Source of the DNA: Prochilodus magdalenae | Taxonomy: Eukaryota; Chordata; Actinopteri; Characiformes; Prochilodontidae | DNA: 64,000 bases | Assembly: GCA_024036415.1 (NCBI GenBank) | Contig: JAMWET010001298.1 | Location: forward strand, 667,001 to 731,000 | Direction: 5' to 3' | In this document: piece by piece, positions 25,633-40,960 of the stretch | Layout of the letters: every line of letters starts with the position of its first letter | How positions within the stretch are numbered: the first letter of the stretch is position 1 | Translations under genes and position numbers: made by a program | The notes under the pieces: generated by a model | What the model was told of the DNA's origin: nothing | Databases searched by the model: none | The model's input: the letters and a program-made list of their open reading frames with translations, nothing else

Positions 25633-27020
25633 GTCTGTGGAGGAAAATCTTGATGATACACTTACAGAAGTTTCTCTTTGTCTCCTTTAATCGTATTCGT
25701 TTCAGCTCTTTTTTCCCGCGCGCAGAGGAGAGGAGAGGAGAGCCAACGCCGAGCTCAGAGGAGATGAGCACACCTCCAGTGTCCGAGAGCAGCTGCTGGT
25801 CAGCGCGTTCAGCTTTCATTCCTCCGACTTTAGAAGGCTTTGGAGGCGCATTAAGCATGCGAGCTCTAAATGTGCGGTACAAGTGAGCCAGTTCAGCTCT
25901 TCACTTTTCAACTGTCCTGCTCTGTATTATTAATAATGCATATTCTAAATCAACGTCTCTAACTTTCTGAAAACTCCCGAACTGCCCCTTAAACCTCACC
26001 ACAGAACACCAAATAAATAAACAAAAGAAATAAATAAACAAATAATAACAGATAAATTTATAAAATCATAGTAAATTGCAACACTCAAATAAAAAAAAAA
26101 ATCGCAACACGACACAACAATAAATTATGCTCTTCCATTTGCCTGTAATTGTCTACTGTACGCTAGATGGCAGCCCCATCCAGACATTATAAGCCCTGTA
26201 AAGCGCAGGCATTCATGTATTCGGAATTCATGCACATAAAGCCGCTCTGCTGTCCGTTACAACCGGCAACTTCCGCCGTTACCGTGTCACTTCGACCACA
26301 CAGCACCCTAAAATCACGACCTTAGAACATTAGCGAGTCACACTGGCCCTTTACGCCGGATCCCTCGCCTTATTTGCTCTATCCATTCACGCCTGCGCCG
26401 TTATATTGCTCACCAGCTCGCTCGCTCGCTCGCTCTCGCGCATCCTCTCGCGCTGTGCTCCACCGGGGCTCTGTGAGAGCCGCCGCGCCGTCAACCGCGC
26501 GGACTGGCTCGGTTCTAACGGCCAGAGCGCCCCGGGGACGCAGCGAGGAGGCGAGGTATGCGGTGAACAGGGGGGAAGCGCGCGCGGTGGTGAAACCCGC
26601 GGTCAGTCTGCGGCTGTGTATAAGCGATTTAGCCCTAAAGCCCACAAACAGAACCAGAACCACAAACGCGGTTGCCCCCACCGACACCAAACTTTTAGGG
26701 GACCTCCGCTCCATTTGTGCTGTTGTTGTTATTGTTTTGTGGGGTGTTTTTATCTTGCCCCCCATTCTAACTGGGGGTCTCTTCCTCTTTTCTCAACCAC
26801 AATAGACGGTCCATTCTAATCAGGTCTCAAAGTAAATAGCAACGCGGGGCGAGCGCAATGTAAATCGTGCTTGTCAGAAACACCCCCCCCACCACCACCA
26901 CACACACACACATCGACCCCCCCCCACCTAAAACCCACCAGTACCCCCCCCCAACACACACCTCCTCCCCATACACACACCTCCAGCCCTCCCTCTTCAG
27001 TCGTAGGTAGCAAGGAACGA
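25633..27020. other. CpG-rich upstream region of nr2f1a
   Basis: 25920-26170 is AT-rich. From about 26370 to 26620 the sequence turns GC- and CpG-rich, with a (CTCG)n run near 26416-26437, like a CpG island flanking a developmental gene. 26881-26990 is a C-rich tract with CA runs. Opposed frames of about 130 residues cross the island on both strands, which is expected of GC-rich DNA and not evidence of a gene. Alternative upstream transcription starts of nr2f1a or of a divergent non-coding RNA could lie here. Confidence 0.5.
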
Positions 27021-27184
27021 GGACTCTAACCAATGGAGTGAAGGAGGCTTGGCTAACCTTAGCCTCCTATGTTCTGCCCCCCCTCCACCAGCCCGTCCAC
27101 CCCCTCCGTGCAGGGTTCTGACCAGTCAGTCGCCTTTGATTATCAGTCGCCAGCAGCCCCTCTCTTGGCTCCTTGACACGAGCA

Positions 27185-27194
27185 CCATATAAGG
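27185..27194 (+). promoter_or_regulatory. TATA box overlapping CArG box
   Basis: CCATATAAGG fits CC(A/T)6GG exactly, the SRF/MADS-box consensus, and contains ATATAA, a usable TATA element. The two readings would compete for the same bases. Confidence 0.5.
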
Positions 27195-27233
27195 CGCAGC
27201 GATCTCCATAGAAACGTGTCAGTTTCAATAGTA

Positions 27234-27246
27234 GTGTCAAAGTTCA
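27234..27246 (+). promoter_or_regulatory. DR1-like site in nr2f1a promoter
   Basis: GTGTCA-A-AGTTCA, two imperfect AGGTCA half-sites with one-base spacing, just downstream of the TATA/CArG box. COUP-TF proteins bind DR1 sites with tolerance for half-site changes, so autoregulation is possible. This is inference. Confidence 0.4.
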
Positions 27247-27414
27247 CTATATACAGACATTCGCGCGGATCTCCGATTCGGAAACATTGCTCCGCCGCTC
27301 CTCCCGTCCAAACGCGTTCATTTTTTCGGGGGCTGCTTCTTCTTCTTTTTCTTCATCTCCTCCTTTTTCCCCTTTTCTTCTCCTTCTGCTGCTTTCGTGC
27401 ATATTCTATTAGTT

Positions 27415-27532
27415 GTGTTGTTTTCCCTCTCTCTCTTGCTCCCTCTCTGTCTCCCTCTCTCACTCCCTCTCTCGCTCGCTCGCTCGCTCGCTCGCTCGCT
27501 CTCTCCCTCTCTCTCTCTCCCTCTCGCTCTTT
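27415..27532. repeat. Polypyrimidine tract with (CTCG)n in the leader
   Basis: CT-rich tract with about seven CTCG units near 27473-27502. The unit carries a CpG, so the array is itself methylatable. The 360-residue minus-strand frame crossing it is Arg/Glu/Lys-rich by composition only. Confidence 0.85.
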
Positions 27533-28037
27533 ATCCTCGCTCCGTTCCGACTGGAAGAGGTGAAACTGCATAGGCACTCGGGCGACGTTGTTGTTGGTGT
27601 GTGTGTGAGTGTGTGCGAGTGTGTGTGTGCGTGCGTGTGTTTTTTGGGGTCTCTCTCTCCCTCTCTCTCTCTCTTTTTCTTTTTTTTTTGGCTGGACCAG
27701 ATGAGCTTTATTCATGAACATAGATAGAGAATTCCGCTCTTCGCCGTTTCCTTCTCTCCAGCAGCCGCGAAGACGGAGAAAGGAACAGGGGAGGAAAAAA
27801 AGACGGGAATTTATCTCGCGCCGCACTTTGGATCGCAGATCCGCCGGAGAGAGCTTTGCTTTTCGCCTCGACGTCCACACCGAGCGCACGAACTGAGGTA
27901 TTTTGCGCAAGAAGAAAAAAGAAATAAACAACAACATCAACAACAACAAGAACTGTTTTTCGTCACGTTGTTTTTCTGGTTTTGCTTTTCTTTTCTTTTT
28001 TTGGGACTCGCTTTCTCCACACGACCGGGGCTCCCGA

Positions 28038-28091
28038 ATGGCTGACTGCAATTTACCGTGGAACTGGCCTCCCGACAGCTGCATATCCTGA
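28038..28091 (+). promoter_or_regulatory. Upstream ORF, 17 residues
   Basis: ATG at 28038 with G at +4, stop TGA at 28089-28091, encoding [17 protein letters not shown]. Its composition (two Trp, four Pro, two Cys) is unlike the Ser/Leu-rich noise from the surrounding CT-rich leader, which hints at peptide-level constraint. It ends 337 bp before the nr2f1a start. It could limit translation of the main frame. Confidence 0.4.
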
Positions 28092-28428
28092 TCGGGCTTT
28101 GCCTTCCTCTCCATCAGCCTTCGCTTACTCCTTTTTTCCCTCTTCTTCTTCTCCTTCTTCCTTCTCCATTGTTTTTTTGAATGCATCGATCGATTTAGGC
28201 TCCTACTTTTTCCCTCTATTTCTCTTTTGCTATGAGATTGACCGCTCCGGCTTGACTCTGTTCGTCCGAGCTCCCTCTGTCTGCTTCTCTCTCGCTCTCC
28301 TTCTCTCTCTCTCTCTCCCTCTCCCTCCCCCCCCACCCCGAAGCCCCCCGCTTTCCCCCTGTCTTCCCAAGCTCCGAGAACCGAGCGAGCCGTGTTCGCT
28401 TGAAAGCACTTTTTCCTGGGCCCGAGAT

Positions 28429-33351
<4,923 letters not shown>

Positions 33352-34075
33352 TCCCAATGAGCGAGTAAAAACAAAAAGAAAGAGAGAGAAAGACGTAAAG
33401 GACCAAAATAAAAACTCTACAGCCCTCTTTCAAGAAGACTATATATAGGACCTGCTTTCTGATCACCTTGGAAGACGTTTTTTTCTCTCTGCTGTTTTTT
33501 TCTTCTACTTCTTATTCTTATTCTTCTTCTGTTGTCTTCTCGGACCGAGATGGAATACGTAATGTATAAAGATTAAAGAACTGGACTTTACTCCCTTGTA
33601 AATCCACCGCCATCACCAAGAACACGCTCCATTTTGTAAAATACTAGTCTTTATTTTCCTTTTTTTTTTGTAAAAAAGAACAAAAAACCCACAAAAACAA
33701 AATACGTACAGATTAATTGATGAACATCATATGCGCAGTAAAAAAAAAAACAAAAAAAAACAAAACAAAAAAAAACAAAAAATCATGAATCAAGACTTAG
33801 CGGGAAAAGTAATGTTTCCGAGCAATTATAAGAAATGTCCTGTGTCTATGTATCTCTGTTTTGTATTTTTTTCTGGTTCTAAACCAGTTGTTTGTTTGTT
33901 TGTTTGTTTATTTTGTTTTCTTTTCTGTGATTCTATACTAATGATTTTTGATATAACCTTTTGCTTCTTATAATGAGTGCGATATATGTTGTTGAAGCTA
34001 TGTTCTCCAAGAATTAAAATTGAAGTGAGAATTTAAAACGTTAAAAAATAAAGAAAATTTTAGACAAATAAGAAA
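33352..34075 (+). other. nr2f1a: nr2f1a 3' untranslated region
   Basis: A/T-rich region after the stop with purine (GAGAAAG) and A-rich (33749-33782) runs. Candidate poly(A) signals are ATTAAA at 34013 and AATAAA at 34047, so the transcript probably ends near 34035-34075. The exact end cannot be fixed by eye. Confidence 0.6.
34047..34052 (+). terminator. nr2f1a: Poly(A) signal AATAAA of nr2f1a
   Basis: The canonical hexamer about 700 bp after the stop codon, 34 bp downstream of an ATTAAA variant at 34013. It is the best candidate for the 3' end in this stretch. Confidence 0.55.
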
Positions 34076-34218
34076 CAGTCTAATCGCAATGACAATATCA
34101 CTGATGGTTGAACTCCATACCCCCCACCCCCCCTCCACCCAACACTACCACCACAGCCTCCACCTCCTCCTTCTACTTCTTCTTCTTCCCAGTTGATGCT
34201 ATGGACATGCAACAAAAT

Positions 34219-34220
34219 GA

Positions 34221-34252
<32 letters not shown>

Positions 34253-34254
34253 AA
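34219..34254. repeat. (GAAA)n microsatellite
   Basis: Nine GAAA units. Confidence 0.95.
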
Positions 34255-34338
34255 AAACTGACCTCATGGACTTTTTAATGAGAGGACACCGGTGAAACTT
34301 ACTTTAATTTTCTTTTCTTTACTTTTCTTGGTTCTTGG

Positions 34339-34346
34339 GTGTGTGT

Positions 34347-34386
<40 letters not shown>
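34339..34386. repeat. (GT)n microsatellite
   Basis: About 24 units with a single GTAT interruption. Confidence 0.95.
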
Positions 34387-34390
<4 letters not shown>

Positions 34391-34756
34391 GAGAGAGTGA
34401 GAAAGAGAGAGAAGGAGTGCATGTGTTGAGTCAATCATCAGTCAAAGAGGAAAGACATGAGAAATCAAAAAGCACTTTTAATATATCATTTTCAAATACA
34501 TTTTGTTTGTTTTGTCTTGGTTTTTCGTTGTTTTATTTTTGTTTGTTTTGTTTTTTTTGTTTGTTTTTTTATTATTGGTTGTTGCTTCCATTTTGCTCAA
34601 CCCATGATATGCTTGTGCAGAAGGGTCGCTTGATGAAGTTGTGTGATGGTGACTATACTATTAAAAAAGAAATAGGCAACTATGTCTCACTCTCAGCACG
34701 TTTTATACATACCTTGTATTGTTGCTCACGTGGGGTGTTGTTGGAGGCTTTATTAC

Positions 34757-34825
34757 TATAATAATAATAACAATAATAATAATAATAATACATGAATTAT
34801 TATTATTGTTATTATTATTATTATT
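34757..34825. repeat. (AAT)n / (ATT)n inverted pair
   Basis: An AAT array facing an ATT array across CATGAATT. Each arm carries one matching interruption (AAC on the left, GTT on the right). The arms can pair into a hairpin, although the interruption is offset by two units. Confidence 0.85.
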
Positions 34826-34864
34826 CATGTAATTTACTTTAAGACTACTAGTTAGTAATGGTAG

Positions 34865-34871
<7 letters not shown>

Positions 34872-34955
<84 letters not shown>
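34872..34955. repeat. (TA)n microsatellite
   Basis: About 42 uninterrupted TA units, fully self-complementary. Confidence 0.97.
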
Positions 34956-34958
<3 letters not shown>

Positions 34959-36687
34959 CAATAACAAATTTGCCCATATATTAAGAGGTCAATAACACAG
35001 TGGTTACCCCTATTTTATCCCTGCTTTAAGTCGGTTTCTTAGCTGTATATTAGTTGGGGACGCCGATTTGTGTGACGTTGCTAGTGACTGCTTCAGAGAT
35101 CTATGCCTGCTTCAGCACATTAATGTTTAATATTTTTCCCAGGCTGGATTGAAAGGCTTGCTTTGGTAGTGTGGGAGAGAGGGAGAGAGGGAGAGGAAGG
35201 GAAATAAAGGCCTTGGGTAGAAATAAAGAGACGAAGCCTGTCACTACAGATGAGAACGAGAGAAATCCCCCCACCACCTTCAAAAAAAAAAAAAAAAAAA
35301 CACCCGCTAATGTTATTTTGCTGTGGGGCTCCGAATGTTTCACAGCAGCAGTTATGCGTGATCAATCTGGGAAATGTACACTGCTGCATGGAAGGCGCTC
35401 GATAGCAACACTAAATGTGATGTATTGTACAAAGACAGTGAGAAATTCGTGCTCGGCCTCAAACCATTGGGCACGACTATGGAAGGAAAACCTGCTTGTT
35501 TTCTTGCTTTGCGATTGTCGCCCCCCACCTCCCTCCTTCCCTCCCTCTCTCCCTCCTCCGTATTCCCACATCTGCACTCCAGCCTCTCATGTTCTGGGGC
35601 TGGAAATGATGCGTGGTTTTTTCTTTTTCTTCTTCTTTCTCTCTCGCAGGGACCGATTACGCTGCTTGTCTGCGCTCGGTATTAGTGAATTTGTCAAATG
35701 TGGCTTTTTGGAGAAAGGGGAACTTTTGGAAAGTGGTCTGCTCTCGCTCCGAGAGAGGTCGGCCCAGCTGAAAGACTACTACGTGTTTCCTTTTGGTCAT
35801 GTCCTTGTTATGGAGTCAGGCGGCTGGGGAAAAGAAGTAAAGAGGGAAGAAACGTGCCAGGCGAAGCTGACGTTGGCATTTTCTTGTGTGTGCATATCAT
35901 CGATCGCTTGAGGTTGAGCGGGTATAGAGTTCAAGAGGGTTGTCAAATGCCACCCAAAGTCTGGGTATGATTTATACGGGTAGTGATGGAGCCCATCACA
36001 TTTATTTGTATTTATTATTTATTTTGGACGAGTTTGGTGCTGAGCTTGGTGCTTTCGGGCGTTGGGGATAAAAGAGTCGTAGGTGCACCATGCTGCACAT
36101 GTTTATTTTTTGTAGCAGCCTAATTATAGGCATTAGACAAACAGAATATTACTAAAACAAGCCTCGCGCACCATGAAAGCTATTCCAGCCCGTTTGAGGC
36201 GAACAGGCTGGAATGAAACAGTCGCAAGACCACGTACAAGCACAGACGTTTTTGATTGATTACCCCAAAGGACCCGAGACAATGGCTCTTTGACTGCTCT
36301 TGTTTTTTGTTGTATTTTTTCTCCTCAATGTTTCTCAAGTTGAAGGTTTTTGAATTGAAAATAGTCGCTTAGTCGCTATCAGGAGCGAGAGCTGGAACAC
36401 CCAGGGGGATTGCACGGTGCTTTTGTCAGCAAACACAAAGCATGTAAATCGTCAATGCTGAAATTCGGCAAGTCACCCTGCATATGTGTGATGGGAATAC
36501 AGGCCTGTGGCGTGCTAGCGAGCCCCTGTAGCTCCATAAACTATGATAAAACAATGAAAAGCAGGCGCGAGTGGAATCTTCACGTTGTTGTATAAGGCTT
36601 CTGCTAAACTGTTGACCATCGCGTTACGCAGAAGCTCCGAACACTTTCACGTTCAGCAATAATGAGATCGAAAAATCCTCGTAAACT

Positions 36688-36688
<1 letters not shown>

Positions 36689-36749
<61 letters not shown>

Positions 36750-36750
36750 T
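36689..36750. repeat. (ATT)n microsatellite
   Basis: About 20 ATT units without interruption. Confidence 0.97.
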
Positions 36751-37581
36751 CTATGGCATTCTAAACACAACGCGTTCTGCTGAGATCTCCATTTGTTAGA
36801 ACACAGGCTATATAAAGCAATAGTTGCTAAGGACCGAATTCCTGTCTGTGTTACTAATTAACAAAGCAAGACTTATCCATATAGGAACATGAATCATATA
36901 GTCTGCTTAGGCTTCTGAAGAGGAATGAGCTATTCTGGTCTCCATTAGATTCGCACTGACAATCCTGCTTGCTCAGATGTTAGCCCCTGCATCCTCACCT
37001 CGCATGAGTCGCGACTTTTTTTGTCAGTCATCACTTATACGACAGCTTTACCTGGACGTAACAGCGAACTCCCTCCTATGAGCAGCACCATCGTCTCTGT
37101 GGGCTGGGGATGTTAAATGGTCTCTCTGGACCAGCTGTGTCAGAACTATTAGCTTAGTTGCGCTTGGCTGCGAGACGAGTGTTTATCTGACACTCTTTGG
37201 CTGTTCACTCATATTTTATGGTTTTTGATGTTTCCTGCTCAGAGCTGAGGGCTGGAGAACTCATGCAAAGGCTCTTAAGAGGGAAGCGGGGTGTTTGCAA
37301 ACCACTGACACATTCTATTAAAAAGGTTACACGAGTTCATAACTGCGTTTCTGCCTTTCAAATTCATTTCAGATATTCCCTTAAAATTGCCCTGAAGAAG
37401 TAATACGAATAATTTTTTTATGTGCCTATCTCTCCACGCGTACTTTTTCTTTATATGCACGCCTTCCATCCATCCATCGATCCATCCATGTGTAGTGTAC
37501 ACCTACAACCTACAATTCATAAACAGCATTACATGTTGTTGTTCATTATATCTTTTATCTGACATCCAATATGGCTATTAC

Positions 37582-37724
<143 letters not shown>

Positions 37725-38050
37725 ATATTACTATTACACGAATGCCTATATGAAAGTACATGGTCCACTGAGGCGAGACGAACGGGTTTATCATAATAGA
37801 GGTCTTATGATTTTCTTATGTGAATTGATCACATATATAAAAAGATGTCTGCATGGACCGGAGACCATATGCAGGCAACCTGGGATGACGCTGCATTTGC
37901 TGTTAACATTCTCCATGATCACTGCATAATTCTCCTTCCGCGGCGAAGCTCTAAGCCATGGATCAAATCCAACACAACAGGATATAAAATATCCCCAGTT
38001 GTGAACGTAACATAAGGCGACGCCTCAACATGCATGTGTGCTCGATTGTG

Positions 38051-38089
38051 TCTGTGTGTGTGTATGTGTGTGTGTGTGTGTGTGTGTGG
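38051..38089. repeat. (GT)n microsatellite
   Basis: About 19 units with one GTAT interruption. Confidence 0.93.
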
Positions 38090-39838
38090 TCGGGCCTGGT
38101 GTAAGGGAGGGAGGCAGGCGAGAAAGCCCAGAACGCTGTGTAAGCGATCCCTTTGTGTTGATTTAGGAAGACGTTTGCTGTATATAACGTTCAAGGCTGA
38201 TAATATCATTGCCTGGTCAGATAAATAAAGCAGTGGCCAAACCATCGGGTCAGCTATCGATCCCGTCTGCCAGCTGAGAGAAAGGGAATGAGACGACACT
38301 GTAGAGGAGGAGGAGGACAGAAGAAAGGAGAGGAGAAGAGGAGCAGAAGAAGATGAAGAAGAAGAAGGAGAAAAAGAAGGAGGAGGGGGGGTTCTTATTA
38401 GCATTCCATACCCATGGACCACCACTGACAACTGAAAGAGATATCTAACTCAACACTATGGGTTTCCTTCACCGCTCCTAGGCATCGTTTCAGCCAACAC
38501 ATGTAGACGAGCTTCTTAATGGCAGTCAGTCAGCACATGTTAACAAATCTACACTGCAGTTATACTGACAACTCGTGCCATATCATGTAGGACAGGCACA
38601 CTGAGCTGTTCAATTGTGTAAAGAAAACAGGCTATTTACAGCCAAGCAAGCCCACCGATCTGTGTCACGGGGTTCATATATCTCATCGGCTCGCTTTAGC
38701 AAAGTTTACAAACTTAAGAACATTTGAAGAAAGGAAAGTTGATTACACTTAATGACCACTTTATTTGGCACTGGAGGTAAATATCAGTGAATTAATGGAG
38801 AGTGCTTGTACAGGCCGAGTAAATACATGCGAGCAAAATATCCAAATATTTTGAGAGATGATTCCTCAGTGCACGTGAGAATATTCCTTGGGAATACGCA
38901 ACTAAATGCGCGCGCAAAAGCCTTGTCCAACAATGACAGCTGTTTATCACTTAGTGAGTTCTTTCCAAGTTTTTTTTCTCTCCTCCTCCTCCTTCTCCTC
39001 CTCCTCCTCCTCCTCCCTCGCCTCCCCACCCCGTCTCTATCTTGCTTTGTTGTTTTAAAATATGCATGTCTCTCCGGAATGCCAGTCACGAGTCCAAACT
39101 TTGCGTCCAACCTCCCACATGAAATGATCCCCCCCCCCCCCCTTAAAGGGGGCTCAATATGTCTCAATCTGCACTGCACTTCACTCAAAGCGTTTGGCTA
39201 TGAGGGGGACTGGGGGGCTTCCACGAAATGAGACGGAAGGAGCACGGCTCGGACGTCCAGCGCTCTTCCTTCACTCTTCCTGCGCTCGTCCTCGCCAAGA
39301 CGACGGCGGCGACCCTCATCGCGGAGGTCCAGCGAGGGAGGAGGGAATGGGGGAAAAAGAAAGGAAGAAAGTAAGAAAAATTGTTTTCATTTTTGTTCCC
39401 TATTTGTCCCCCTCCTCTTTTCAGACGCGATCCGAGTCTGAGTGTGGGGGCTTCGCGCGCGCGCCCGTAGGGAGTGAGTGCGCGCGCGTGCCCGCCTGCG
39501 TCCGTTTGGGTAGAAGAAGGGAGAGAAAGAAGAGGAGGTGGGAGGGAGGGAGAGAGGGAGGGAGCTGTGGTAAAAAAAAAAAAATAAAAAAAACACGCTA
39601 GAGAGGAGAGGATGGGTCTGCGTGCATGTGTATGAGAAAGAGAGCAAGAGAGAGAGAGGGAGAGAGTGGATGAGTCCGGCTGTCATTACCAACAAATTAA
39701 TCAACACGTAGCGTTTAAGGTGGAGAGCTAGCTTTCCGTGTTTGGCACTCTGGAGGAATACAGGGCGACAGGAAAAAAGGGGGGAGCCAAAGTGTGGGTA
39801 AGGTTTAGGGGAGGAGGAGGAGGGAGGGTGTGGGTAGG

Positions 39839-39867
39839 GAGTGTGTGTGTGTGTGTGTGTGTGTGTG
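39839..39867. repeat. (GT)n microsatellite
   Basis: About 14 GT units followed by a G-rich run. Confidence 0.93.
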
Positions 39868-40169
39868 GAGTGGGGGGGGCGGGGGGTGGCAAAGTTTTGC
39901 TTTGAAAGGGAAAGCGAGAAAGAGGAGGCAGCGCAATCGAAGCAAGCAGAACTGTCATTAGAGATATTAGAAAGCAGGACGCGCTTATGCTACACTGAGG
40001 AGACTTCACAGTGACAAGGGGGAGGAGTCCCAAAAATACCTGCGCCCTTTTTAGTCCTCTAGAACTCATACCTGTTGCTAAAGCAGCCTCATGTACGAAC
40101 AGTACGCCGCCGCTTTGAGTCTGCGCGCTCTCCATCCTTTGCAGCCTGCAAAATGACTAGTGAACATGG

Positions 40170-40177
40170 TGACGTCA
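40170..40177. promoter_or_regulatory. CRE palindrome
   Basis: TGACGTCA, the full CREB/ATF consensus, in a moderately CpG-rich unique block 6 kb downstream of nr2f1a. Confidence 0.33.
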
Positions 40178-40877
40178 GCTTATCGTGAGATCTTCAAAAA
40201 ACACAGCGTCTGTAATTGCGGTGCTAATTCGCTCCTGCAAACACGCTTCCACGCCGGCGCTTTCCAGCCGTCCGCCTATAGACCGCGCGCGCTGCCGCTC
40301 CGCCATACCTGCTATAACGGCCCCGCGTTTGCAGCGATATTTACTGCCTGCTTTTTTCTAATACGCACCAGATGGTTTTGCGCCTGCGCCACCGCAGCCA
40401 GCGAGTTCCTCGTTTTTACTCAGCATCACTTTGTTGCAATTACACTTCACGCTGGGACCAAATGTAACGCTGACCCATTTTTCTACTCACACAGTTTCAC
40501 GGCAAGGAAAGTTTTCATTGGCCGTGCTGGTAGTGCAAGATTTCTGCGACTGAGTTGTGACGCTCTGAAGTACTTTAGCGGCCTTTATACAGTTTATATG
40601 GCAGCTGGATATTAAATAATAAATGTAAAAATAATAATACAGCTTTATATACGTATATGTTAATATATAGGTCTGACATACTTGTTGTCGATTTTTATTG
40701 ATTTGGTTGTTGCAAGTGAGCAGGTGGAGCACCTTCTGCATGCGCACGGTGTGCTGCCAACATTATCCTCGAATAACCTCAAATCATTCTTAAGGTAGTT
40801 ATGTAGACTAAGACACAATATAGAGTACACTACACCATTGTACGAGTTAAAAATATCAAGGACACTTATATTAATAA

Positions 40878-40878
<1 letters not shown>

Positions 40879-40959
<81 letters not shown>

Positions 40960-40960
40960 A
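40879..40960. repeat. (ATCT)n tetranucleotide microsatellite
   Basis: About 20 perfect units of the same motif and orientation as the array at 37582. Confidence 0.97.

Larger units (their letters stand above)
27028..27260 (+). promoter_or_regulatory. nr2f1a: nr2f1a proximal promoter
   Basis: Elements in order: an inverted-repeat-free unique block with CCAAT at 27030-27034; CCATATAAGG at 27185-27194, which is both a TATA-type box and a perfect CArG (SRF) box; a DR1-like receptor site at 27234-27246; and a second TATA-like run, TATATA, at 27248-27253. A start of transcription near 27215 is inferred from the first TATA box. It lies 1.2 kb upstream of the coding start, matching the long leaders usual for COUP-TF genes. 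I recall this block as strongly conserved in vertebrate COUP-TF promoters but could not align it. Confidence 0.6.
27215..28428 (+). other. nr2f1a: nr2f1a 5' untranslated leader
   Basis: Long pyrimidine-rich leader inferred between the TATA box and the start codon. 27415-27532 is a CT tract including a (CTCG)n run. 27596-27640 is GT-rich. It carries five upstream ATGs, each with its own short frame: 27701-27727, 27714-27896, 28038-28091, 28181-28198 and 28232-28255. None is in frame with the main start, and no in-frame ATG lies upstream of 28429 in the open frame that precedes it. A possible splice donor (GAG|GTATTT at 27898) is noted; whether the leader is spliced is unknown. Confidence 0.55.

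Noticed and set aside
26374..26819. Opposed frames of 128-143 residues in the CpG-rich region
   Set aside because: Long frames in three phases over the same GC-rich sequence are expected by chance; none has a recognisable domain.
27982..28428. N-terminal extension of nr2f1a in the same open frame
   Set aside because: The frame is open upstream but has no ATG before 28429, and the Ser/Leu/Pro content is that of CT-rich leader. Family proteins start at MAMVVS.
35171..35911. 246-residue + frame
   Set aside because: Runs through a 19-base poly(A) run and pyrimidine tracts; no domain, no splice signals, no neighbouring exon.
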